NCBI GenBank assembly: GCA_937890735.1
Contig: CALACZ010000039.1
Location: 1 to 9,493, forward strand
Source of the DNA: an uncultured Bacillota bacterium
Lineage (GTDB): Bacteria > Bacillota > Clostridia > Oscillospirales > Oscillospiraceae
Direction of reading: 5' to 3'
DNA length: 9,493 nucleotides
The notes below the pieces were generated by a model that saw only the letters and a list, made by a program, of their open reading frames with translations, was not told where the DNA came from and did no database searches. The stretch's first letter is position 1; each line of letters begins with the position of its first letter. The position numbers and the translations under genes were made by a program. This document shows positions 1 to 5,936 of this stretch, piece after piece.

Positions 1-97
1 ATCCTGACCGACGCTCTGATTCACGAATTTCTACCGTGCAGGTGTCCAACTTGCACTTGCAATTTGCGATCAGAAAACAGTATTACAAGAAGAATAC
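1..97. other. Left-edge intergenic DNA, no gene seen
   Basis: No ORF with a ribosome binding site is visible. The stretch has one hairpin (arms 36-43 and 49-56, eight pairs including one G-T, loop of five) with no T-run on either side, so it is not a convincing terminator. The hairpin and the ATCGCAAAT string read on the minus strand loosely resemble the linkers of the repeat array at the right end, so this may be a decayed relic of the same repeats. That last point is a weak inference. Confidence 0.4.
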
Positions 98-126
98 TTG
101 TCGTCCGCCCTCCGCTGTGGTATGAT
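98..126 (+). promoter_or_regulatory. Probable housekeeping promoter of nadE-darA
   Basis: A TTGTCG -35 box (98-103) and a TATGAT -10 box (121-126) are separated by 17 bases. A TG dinucleotide one base upstream of the -10 (118-119) gives an extended -10. Transcription would start near 133, leaving a 5' leader of about 75 bases before the nadE start at 207. No riboswitch fold was recognised in that leader. Confidence 0.6.
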
Positions 127-206
127 ACACACAAACAAAGTAGCCTCTGATTCAATCGGCAAGACGATCAATTCAGCGGTTACTAAAATGGGAAGGACAT
201 CATGCC

Positions 207-2132
207 ATGATCCACGGTTTTATCAGAGCCTGCGCCGTCTCGCCCGCGCTGCGCGTGGCGGACTGCACCTATAACGCCCGGATGACCATCGAGGCGATGC
301 AGCGCGCGGCAAAAAGCGGCGTGCAGCTTGCCGTATTCCCGGAGCTGGGGCTGACGGGCTATACCTGCGGTGACCTGTTTTTGCAGCAGCCGCTGCAAAA
401 AGCCGCCGAGGCGGCGCTTTGCGAGATTCTGGACGCCAGCCGTGAGCTGGACCTTGTCGCGCTCGTGGGACTGCCCGTCGCCGTCTCCGGCAAGCTCTAT
501 AACTGCGCCGCCGTCCTCTGCCATGGGCAGCTTCTCGGGCTCGTGCCAAAAACGCACCTCCCGAACTACGGCGAATTTTACGAGCGCCGCCACTTCTGCC
601 CCGCGCCGCGCGTCACGCAGAGCGTGCCGTTTGCCGGGCAGATGACGCCGTTCGGCACAAAGCTGCTGTTCCGCTGCGCGTCCATGCCCGCCTTTACGCT
701 CGCGGCGGAGGTCTGTGAGGATCTCTGGGCGCCGCTGCCGCCGAGCACGGCGCACGCCCTTGCGGGCGCGACGGTGATCGCAAACCTCTCCGCCAGCGAT
801 GAGACCGTCGGCAAGGCGGACTACCGCCGTCAGCTCGTCAGTCAGCAGTCGGCGCGGCTGCTGTGCGCCTATCTCTACGCCGACGCCGGGCACGGCGAAT
901 CGACCACCGACATGGTCTTTGCCGCGCACGACCTCATCTGCGAAAACGGCGTGCTGCTTGCCGAGAGCAAGCCCTTCGCCTGCGGCTACGCCTGCACGGA
1001 GCTGGACCTGGAGCGGATGCTCGCCGAGCGCTGCCGCAACACGACCTTTGAGCCGCTGGACGACCGCGAGTATTGGGTGGTCGATTTTGACCTTCCGCTG
1101 CGCCGTCTCAAGCTCACCCGCCCTGTCTCGCCCACGCCGTTCGTCCCCGCGGACGACGCCGCGCGCGCCGAGCGCTGCGAGCTGATCCTGGAAATGCAGG
1201 CAGACGGGCTTGCCAAGCGCATCGAGCACGCGCACGCCAAAACTGCCGTCATCGGCATCTCGGGCGGACTCGATAGCTGCCTCGCGCTGCTCGTCGCCGT
1301 GCGCGCAATGAAGCGGCTGGCGCGCCCGATGACCGACATCCTCGCCGCCACCATGCCATGCTTCGGCACAACGCACCGCACGCGCTCCAACGCGCAGCTC
1401 CTGTGTGAGCTGCTGGGTGTGCAGTTCTGCGAAATTCCCATTGCAGGCACCGTCCGCAGCCACTTTGCCGACATTGGGCAGAGCGAGGACGTACACGACG
1501 TGACGTATGAAAACGGTCAGGCGCGCGTGCGCACGCTCACGCTCATGGACCTTGCCAACCGCACGGGCGGCATCGTCATCGGCACGGGCGACCTCAGTGA
1601 GCTTGCCCTCGGCTGGGCGACCTACAACGGCGACCATATGAGTATGTACGGCGTGAATGCCGGCGTTCCAAAAACGCTCGTGCGCCACATTGTCCGCTAC
1701 GAGGCGGAAAGCGCGCAGTCGGAGGAGTTGAGCAGCGTCCTGCTGGACATTCTCGCCACGCCCGTCAGCCCGGAGCTTCTGCCGGCAGACGAAAACGGCG
1801 AGATCGCGCAGCAGACCGAATCGCTCGTCGGACCGTATGAGCTGCACGACTTTTATCTCTATTATGTCCTGCGCTTCGGCTTCTCCCCGGCAAAAATTTA
1901 CCGATTGGCGCAGCGCGCGCTGTCCGAGCGGTATTCCAACGAAGTGCTCCTGCACTGGCTCAAGAATTTCTACCGCCGCTTCTTCCAGCAGCAGTTCAAA
2001 CGCAGCTGCCTGCCCGATGGACCGAAAGTCGGCTCGGTCACGCTCTCGCCGCGCGGCGACTGGCGGATGCCGAGCGACGCGTGCGCGTCCGCATGGCAGG
2101 CGGAGCTGGACACGCTGAGCGTGGAAGGCTGA
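207..2132 (+). CDS. nadE: Glutamine-dependent NAD+ synthetase
   Basis: This cytoplasmic enzyme makes NAD+ from deamido-NAD+, ATP and glutamine, the last step of NAD biosynthesis. The 641-residue length fits the long two-domain form. The N-terminal nitrilase-like glutaminase (about 1-290) shows the expected triad: Glu46 in FPELGLTGY, Lys115 in PKTHLPNYGEF and Cys170 in EVCEDLW. The C-terminal synthetase (about 325-641) has the ATP pyrophosphatase P-loop SGGLDS at 352-357, then GTGDLSELALGW at 459-470 and a late PDGPKVGS segment typical of this form. Because the glutaminase domain is present, ammonia should come from glutamine. The ATG at 207 lies 10 bases after GGAAGG (191-196); the ATG at 202 is followed at once by a stop in its frame. 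darA follows 21 bases downstream in the same unit. Nothing looks truncated. Confidence 0.97.
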   Translation: MIHGFIRACAVSPALRVADCTYNARMTIEAMQRAAKSGVQLAVFPELGLTGYTCGDLFLQQPLQKAAEAALCEILDASRELDLVALVGLPVAVSGKLYNCAAVLCHGQLLGLVPKTHLPNYGEFYERRHFCPAPRVTQSVPFAGQMTPFGTKLLFRCASMPAFTLAAEVCEDLWAPLPPSTAHALAGATVIANLSASDETVGKADYRRQLVSQQSARLLCAYLYADAGHGESTTDMVFAAHDLICENGVLLAESKPFACGYACTELDLERMLAERCRNTTFEPLDDREYWVVDFDLPLRRLKLTRPVSPTPFVPADDAARAERCELILEMQADGLAKRIEHAHAKTAVIGISGGLDSCLALLVAVRAMKRLARPMTDILAATMPCFGTTHRTRSNAQLLCELLGVQFCEIPIAGTVRSHFADIGQSEDVHDVTYENGQARVRTLTLMDLANRTGGIVIGTGDLSELALGWATYNGDHMSMYGVNAGVPKTLVRHIVRYEAESAQSEELSSVLLDILATPVSPELLPADENGEIAQQTESLVGPYELHDFYLYYVLRFGFSPAKIYRLAQRALSERYSNEVLLHWLKNFYRRFFQQQFKRSCLPDGPKVGSVTLSPRGDWRMPSDACASAWQAELDTLSVEG

Positions 2133-2153
2133 CGAATTTAAGGAGGGTTTATT

Positions 2154-2489
2154 ATGCAGCTTCCCTGTGAAAAAATGATCATCGCCGTCCTCTCCGGCGA
2201 CGACGAGGCGGAGGTCCTCCGCGACCTCACCGAAAACGGCTATTACGTCACCGTTCTCAACTCCACCGGCGGCTTTCTCAAGCGCAAGAGCGTCACGCTG
2301 ATGATCGGCGTGACGAAGGAGCGCCTGCCCGCCGCCATCGAGCTTTTAAAGCAGCACGGCGGCGTGCGCAGCGAGACGGCGTTCATCCCCATGCCGGTCG
2401 AAAGCGGACTGCCGCCCCAGCCGGTAAACGTCCAGGTCGGCGGCATCGTCGTGTTCGTCCTCGACGTCGATTCCTGCGAAAAATTCTGA
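2154..2489 (+). CDS. darA: Cyclic-di-AMP receptor, DarA/PstA (PII-like, YaaQ/DUF970)
   Basis: This is a 111-residue PII-like protein of the family that binds cyclic-di-AMP as a trimer; its downstream target is unknown in the family generally. The family signature is clear: a VT-x-L-x-STGGFL core at about 32-42, MIGV at 50-53, and a C-terminal VxVGGxxVFVLDV strand at about 94-105 like that of Bacillus DarA. By eye-alignment with remembered DarA/PstA sequences, some probable ligand-contact side chains differ: Gly29 and Tyr31 stand where Asn and Arg are usual, and Ser46 where the NTT turn is usual. Ligand specificity is therefore less certain than family membership. AAGGAGGG at 2140-2147 is an excellent ribosome binding site for the ATG at 2154. 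The gene is usually reported near tmk/holB in Bacillus; here it is second in a unit with nadE. Confidence 0.92.
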   Translation: MQLPCEKMIIAVLSGDDEAEVLRDLTENGYYVTVLNSTGGFLKRKSVTLMIGVTKERLPAAIELLKQHGGVRSETAFIPMPVESGLPPQPVNVQVGGIVVFVLDVDSCEKF

Positions 2490-2531
2490 CCCCGGCAGTA
2501 TCCCGTAAACAAATTCTCTTTTATACGCAAG

Positions 2532-2568
2532 CCCCGGCAGCACAGATGTACTGCCGGGGTTCTTTTTT
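2532..2568 (+). terminator. Intrinsic terminator of nadE-darA
   Basis: A perfect nine-pair GC stem (2532-2540 with 2551-2559), a ten-base loop and the T-rich run TTCTTTTTT follow darA. The minus strand lacks a T-run after the hairpin, so it should mainly stop plus-strand transcripts. The stop codon of the convergent permease gene lies inside the T-run. A second copy of the 5' arm starts right after the darA stop (2490-2500) and could compete for the 3' arm. Confidence 0.92.
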
Positions 2569-3211
2569 ACAGGTCCGCCTTTTCAAACCGCGCAGCGGAG
2601 CGCCTTGCAGCGAAATATGTCAGCCCTGCGTAGACGAGCAGCCCGCCGAGGAGCACCGGCAGCTGCCGCACCTGACCGGCGATGTCGTAGCGCTCGCAGA
2701 CCGTTTTCATATACGGCACGATGTGCTCCAGCACCTCCAAAATGCAGATGCCGAAAAACATCACGATGCTTGACACGATGAACGGCTTTCCGAGGTCGTA
2801 GCCGTTTTTGTAGTGCATCGGCAAAAATACGCTGTTGAACACGCCCAGCAGCACCGCGCCGAAGCCGAGAAACGCGCAGTTTGCCTCAATGCCGACGGCA
2901 TTCTGGATGCCGTATCCCGCCCGGATGAGCATAAACGGCACGCAGCACACGAGCTGCAACAGCTCGATCTGCACCACCGTCCACACGCGCGCGTACACCA
3001 TCTCGCACTTGCGCACCGGCAGCAGGAGCATATACGCAATATCGCGGTTCTCGCGCGCCGCCTGGAAAAACAGGAAAATGCCGAGCGTGGTGTAGAAAAA
3101 CGTCACATAATACGGATAATTCGGCACGAGCACCAGCGCACTGAGCGCCAGAAACAGCAGCGGCACGGGCATCATCGCCAGCCGCCATTCTTTTTTCATC
3201 AGAGCCCTCAT
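2567..3211 (-). CDS. ABC-2 type transporter permease
   Basis: This is a 214-residue integral membrane protein, probably the membrane half of an ABC exporter with the ATPase encoded just upstream. About six hydrophobic helices are visible, near residues 13-30, 34-51, 75-96, 107-130, 143-163 and 183-201. The cytoplasmic segment RDIAYMLLLPVRKCEMVYARV between helices 2 and 3 matches the LPV-R/K pattern of the ABC2_membrane_5 type of permease. The ATG overlaps the ATPase stop by four bases (ATGA), with GGAGG seven bases upstream, so translation is coupled. The substrate cannot be told from sequence; related pairs act in peptide or cell-envelope stress responses. No separate minus-strand terminator with a T-run was found at its end, where it converges on the nadE-darA terminator. 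Confidence 0.85.
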   Translation of the reverse strand: MRALMKKEWRLAMMPVPLLFLALSALVLVPNYPYYVTFFYTTLGIFLFFQAARENRDIAYMLLLPVRKCEMVYARVWTVVQIELLQLVCCVPFMLIRAGYGIQNAVGIEANCAFLGFGAVLLGVFNSVFLPMHYKNGYDLGKPFIVSSIVMFFGICILEVLEHIVPYMKTVCERYDIAGQVRQLPVLLGGLLVYAGLTYFAARRSAARFEKADL

Positions 3212-4056
3212 GCTTCCGCCTCCCGCTCCAAAAATACCATCAATTCCTCCAGCGTCGCGGGGCGAACCGCACAGCCCGCCGCCGTTTCCGCGTCCTGCAC
3301 GCGCAGAAGGCCCTCAAATTCGCCGCGGTGCTCTCGGCAGCCGGTCATCACCGCATCCAGCGCCGCCGTGCGCTGCGAGGACTCGCCCGTCACCACGCGC
3401 CACTGCGCCAGCACAGCCTCCCGTGCACCCGCCAGCCGCACCCGACCGTTTTGCAGATAGGTGATGGTGTCCGCGCATTTTTCAAGGTCGGACGTAATGT
3501 GCGTCGAGAATAAGATCGACGTCCCCCGCTCCGAGAGCGTCAAAAACAGCTCCAGCAGATCGTCACGCGAAACGGGGTCAAGTCCCGACGTCGGCTCGTC
3601 CAGGATCAGCAGCTCCGCCCGGTGCGACAGCGCCAGCGCCAGCTGAAATTTCACCTTCATGCCCTCCGACAGCTCGCTCACGCGCTTATTTTCATCCAGC
3701 GCAAACCGCCGCAGGCAGTCCCGATACGCCGCCTCGTCCCAATCCGGGTAAAACGCGCGCGTCACGTCCGTGAGCTGCCGCAGGCGCTTTTTGGGGTAGT
3801 ACCCCGCCGTGCCCGACACATAGCCGAGCTTTTTGCGGATCGCCAGCTCCTGCGTGTCCATGTCCATGCCCAAAAGCGTAATTTTGCCCGCGTCAGGGTG
3901 CACGACGTGCAAAAGCGACTTGAGTGTTGTCGTTTTGCCCGCGCCGTTGCGCCCGATCAGCCCCATGATCGTGCCGGGCTGCATGGAAAACGAGACGTTT
4001 TCCAAGGAGAACGCCGGATAGCGCTTGCACAGCCCCTCAACCTTCAGAACTTCCAT
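3208..4056 (-). CDS. ABC transporter ATP-binding protein
   Basis: This 282-residue cytoplasmic ATPase should power the permease encoded downstream. Visible motifs are Walker A GRNGAGKTT (35-43), signature LSEGM (129-133), Walker B LLILDEP (149-155), D-loop SGLDPVS (157-163) and the switch His in STHIT (His186). The LSxGM signature, in place of LSGGQ, is common in ATPases of small regulated exporters such as the YtrB group. The usual Q-loop glutamine is not evident: the matching stretch reads GYVSG (78-82). After about residue 215 there is a less conserved tail of roughly 65 residues, as in many ABC-2 ATPases. The start has AGGAG seven bases upstream and lies 20 bases inside the end of the AbrB-type gene. 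Substrate unknown. Confidence 0.93.
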   Translation of the reverse strand: MEVLKVEGLCKRYPAFSLENVSFSMQPGTIMGLIGRNGAGKTTTLKSLLHVVHPDAGKITLLGMDMDTQELAIRKKLGYVSGTAGYYPKKRLRQLTDVTRAFYPDWDEAAYRDCLRRFALDENKRVSELSEGMKVKFQLALALSHRAELLILDEPTSGLDPVSRDDLLELFLTLSERGTSILFSTHITSDLEKCADTITYLQNGRVRLAGAREAVLAQWRVVTGESSQRTAALDAVMTGCREHRGEFEGLLRVQDAETAAGCAVRPATLEELMVFLEREAEA

Positions 4057-4273
4057 CGTCCTGCTCCTTTGCCATGTCCCACAGCCGCTCCGGCGCGGCG
4101 AGCGACGCCTCGCTCACCAGCGCGATGCCGCGTTTTTTGTCCGCCATCAGCAAAAGCTGATCGCCCGGCTGAATGCCAAACAGCTCCCGCGCCCCCTTGG
4201 GGATCACGATCTGCCCTTTTTCGCCGACCTTTACAATGCTCAAAAACTTGCCCTTGGGATATTGCAGCTCCAT
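4037..4273 (-). CDS. AbrB/SpoVT/MazE-fold transcriptional regulator
   Basis: This small DNA-binding protein of 78 residues has one swapped-hairpin AbrB domain at about 13-50, with the typical series VKVGEKGQIVIPKGARELFGI followed by PGDQLLLM. The start at 4273 is preferred because GGAGGGGG lies just upstream with good spacing. The longer in-frame ATG at 4375 would put coding sequence across the promoter and a terminator. It is first of three genes, and its last 20 bases overlap the ABC ATPase gene, so it most likely controls this exporter operon and itself. Many similar ABC-2 operons are led by a GntR (YtrA) regulator, so an AbrB type here is less usual. It has no obvious toxin partner, which argues against an antitoxin role. 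Confidence 0.85.
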   Translation of the reverse strand: MELQYPKGKFLSIVKVGEKGQIVIPKGARELFGIQPGDQLLLMADKKRGIALVSEASLAAPERLWDMAKEQDDGSSEG

Positions 4274-4297
4274 ATTGCCCCCTCCGTTCGTATCCGA

Positions 4298-4324
4298 AGT
4301 ATAACTTTTCCAACACAGTATAAC
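4298..4324 (-). repeat. Paired 8-bp direct repeats, candidate operator
   Basis: The octamer AGTATAAC (plus strand) occurs at 4298-4305 and 4317-4324, 19 bases apart, nearly two helical turns. One copy covers the -10 box and the other lies in the early transcribed region. This spacing would suit a dimeric or tetrameric AbrB-type repressor acting on its own promoter, but binding is inferred only. Confidence 0.4.
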
Positions 4325-4344
4325 ACCGAATACGGATTTGTCAA
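4317..4344 (-). promoter_or_regulatory. Promoter of the AbrB-ABC exporter operon
   Basis: Read on the minus strand, a perfect TTGACA -35 (4344-4339) and TATACT -10 (4322-4317) are 16 bases apart. The predicted start, near 4310, gives a short leader of about 35 bases to the AbrB-type ATG. The -35 lies just past the T-run of the terminator that closes the upstream sigma-factor unit, so this operon is insulated from its neighbour. Confidence 0.8.
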
Positions 4345-4349
4345 CCCAT

Positions 4350-4385
4350 AAAAAACCGGGGCGGGTATGGATCATACCCGCCCCG
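4350..4385 (-). terminator. Intrinsic terminator of the sigma/anti-sigma unit
   Basis: A perfect 13-base inverted repeat (4357-4369 with 4373-4385; at least 12 pairs once the loop is allowed) is followed on the minus strand by six Ts (4355-4350). It lies 12 bases after the anti-sigma stop codon. Confidence 0.93.
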
Positions 4386-4397
4386 ATCTTCTTTCGC

Positions 4398-5342
4398 TTA
4401 CGCTTGCAAAGACACTGCCAGATGCTCCACGATCTGTTCCATGTCCGCCGCCGTCAGATACGCGCCGTACAGGCTGACGGTCGCGTGCGTGGTCGTGCAG
4501 TCCGCCCAGACCGTGCCGCTGTCCGCCGTGATGAGAAATTCGTACCCGCTCGCGGTCGTGTAGTAGTACGCCTCCTCAAACGAGCCGTCCACGATGTAGC
4601 TCGGACTCCAGTTGCGCGTGCTGTCGTAGACCGCCTCCAGCGCGACCCAGCCCTTGCCGTCCTTCGCCCCGTAGCGTGCCCAGAAATATTCGCTGACAAA
4701 CGCCCCGTCCGCGTCGCGGACGACAGACACCTGATCATTGCGCGGCAGAATGTCATAATTCTCCGACATCCACGTCAGATCGAACTGTATCCGCCCCGTC
4801 AGCTCCGGCAGCAGCGCGGCGGGGTCTTCCGCCATGTACTGCATCTTCTCCGCCGCGTCCTCTGGCCGCGTGATGCGCCGGATGCTGAGCGCCGGGTCGC
4901 TGCTGATGCACTCCGAAGCGTCCCAGCCGCTGTCCAAAACCGGCGTCATGCCGCCGAGCTGCTCGCCGTTTTCCCACGCCTCCCGGCTGATCGGCTCGTC
5001 CAGCGCCAGAATTTCCTCCAGCGTGTGCGGCGCGTCGCCAGTCGGTTCCGCCACCGCGACCGCCACCGGCATATCGCCCTCCGGCGCTTGGATCTCGCTG
5101 ATGTCAGACACCAGAATGTCGTTCTGAAATTGCCGGACGATCACCGCCGCAGCCGCCGCCGTCAGCGTCAGCGCCGCGATCACGATCAGCGCCACCGCCA
5201 GCCGCGGCAGACGCGTTTTGCTTTTCTGCATCACAAAGCCCTCCTGTTCTTCCGTGCGGGAGGCGATCTGCGCGCGGATGCGCGCCCGGCATTTCTCCGG
5301 CAGGCGCACGCTGTCCGCGAGACGTTTGAAATTCTGCTCCAT
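4398..5342 (-). CDS. Putative single-pass membrane anti-sigma factor
   Basis: The product has 314 residues: a basic, helical N-terminal segment of about 45 residues on the cytoplasmic side, one strong membrane helix at about 46-69, and an acidic outer domain of about 245 residues. This topology, and a start just one base after the ECF sigma stop, are what identify it as the likely partner that holds the sigma factor at the membrane. The N-terminal region has a single Cys (18) and no HxxxCxxC zinc motif, so it is not a classical ZAS anti-sigma. The C-terminal 70 or so residues (YEFLITADSGTVWADC onward) loosely recall DUF4367-like domains of Clostridia, an unverified impression. GGGAGGG lies seven bases before the chosen ATG; longer forms would run back into the sigma gene. 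The signal sensed is unknown. Confidence 0.7.
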   Translation of the reverse strand: MEQNFKRLADSVRLPEKCRARIRAQIASRTEEQEGFVMQKSKTRLPRLAVALIVIAALTLTAAAAAVIVRQFQNDILVSDISEIQAPEGDMPVAVAVAEPTGDAPHTLEEILALDEPISREAWENGEQLGGMTPVLDSGWDASECISSDPALSIRRITRPEDAAEKMQYMAEDPAALLPELTGRIQFDLTWMSENYDILPRNDQVSVVRDADGAFVSEYFWARYGAKDGKGWVALEAVYDSTRNWSPSYIVDGSFEEAYYYTTASGYEFLITADSGTVWADCTTTHATVSLYGAYLTAADMEQIVEHLAVSLQA

Positions 5343-5343
5343 T

Positions 5344-5802
5344 TCAGTCCCTCCCAAGTTCCTCACTGAGTATTTTCCGCGCGCGGTGCAGCCGCATGGA
5401 AACGGCGGACGGCGTGATGTGTAAAAATCCGGCGATCTCCGCAAACGAATACCCCTCCAGACAGTGCAGCACCACGACCAGACGATACTTTTCCGGCAGC
5501 GCCATCACTGCGTGCCACAGCACCCGATCCTCCGGCTCTGCCGGCAGCTCCAGCTCGTCCAATGCCGCCGGCGCGCGCCGCTTTGCCGCCGCGAGCTGAT
5601 TTTTGCAGTGGTTGATCGTCAGCTTCGTCAGAAACGCCCGCTCCCTGCCGGGATACACTGTCAGCTCACGCTCGAGCAGCTTGCAGAACACACTCTGTAC
5701 CGCATCCTGCGCATCGCACGGTGCGCGCAAATACCCCAGCGCCACCCGGTATACGCTGTCGGCGTATTCATCATAAAGCGCCAAAACCAAATCCCGTTCC
5801 AT
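5344..5802 (-). CDS. ECF-type RNA polymerase sigma factor
   Basis: This 152-residue sigma-70 family protein has only regions 2 and 4, as in extracytoplasmic-function sigma factors. Region 2 spans about 5-75, with the DAQDAVQSVF segment at 30-39 where the conserved D-A-E/Q-D core lies. Region 4 spans about 93-148, with LPEKYRLVVVLHCLEGYSFAEIA leading into a helix-turn-helix and the usual SAVSMRLHRARKIL ending. It should direct RNA polymerase to a small regulon when released from its membrane partner encoded immediately downstream. The ribosome binding site is modest: GGGGAAG about 9 bases upstream, plus GGGCGG very close to the ATG. No domain after region 4 is present, so regulation most likely rests with the anti-sigma protein. 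Confidence 0.93.
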   Translation of the reverse strand: MERDLVLALYDEYADSVYRVALGYLRAPCDAQDAVQSVFCKLLERELTVYPGRERAFLTKLTINHCKNQLAAAKRRAPAALDELELPAEPEDRVLWHAVMALPEKYRLVVVLHCLEGYSFAEIAGFLHITPSAVSMRLHRARKILSEELGRD

Positions 5803-5898
5803 CCGCCCGCTTCCCCGTTTCTGTGAGATCTCATCTATATAACAAGCCAGAAGTGCATTTCAGCACAAGTTCGTCACAAAACTCTTCCGTCTGAGTAC
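5803..5898 (-). promoter_or_regulatory. Upstream region of the sigma-factor gene
   Basis: The 96 bases between the sigma-factor start and the obg terminator should hold its promoter. On the minus strand an AT-rich TTATATAGAT block (near 5845-5835) is a plausible -10, but no matching -35 is seen at 16-18 bases. Two small symmetries are present: a perfect TGAGATCTCA palindrome (5824-5833) in the likely leader, and GTGC-N6-GCAC upstream of the -10-like block. No clear ECF-type AAC...CGT autoregulatory pair was recognised. Confidence 0.3.
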
Positions 5899-5930
5899 AA
5901 AAAGCGCCCGCCGGGACTTCCGGCGAGCGC
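5899..5930 (-). terminator. Intrinsic terminator after obg
   Basis: An 11-pair stem with one G-T (5904-5914 with 5920-5930), a five-base loop and five Ts on the minus strand (5903-5899) start seven bases past the obg stop codon. Confidence 0.92.
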
Positions 5931-5936
5931 TGGCTT

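Noticed and set aside
36..56. Terminator of an upstream gene
   Set aside because: The hairpin has no T-run on either strand.
127..206. NAD-sensing or other riboswitch upstream of nadE
   Set aside because: The leader is short (about 75 bases) and no stable conserved fold or sequestered ribosome binding site could be drawn.
183..1955. A 590-residue open frame on the minus strand opposite nadE
   Set aside because: It is antisense to a clear NAD synthetase with intact motifs; its composition is Arg/Ala/His-rich and has no domain pattern, as expected from antisense frames in GC-rich coding DNA.
4274..4375. Longer N-terminus for the AbrB-type regulator starting at 4375
   Set aside because: It would run through the terminator stem, the -35/-10 boxes and the good ribosome binding site next to 4273.
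4338..5369. A 343-residue plus-strand open frame opposite the anti-sigma gene
   Set aside because: Arg/His-rich antisense shadow without ribosome binding site; it would begin inside a promoter and terminator.
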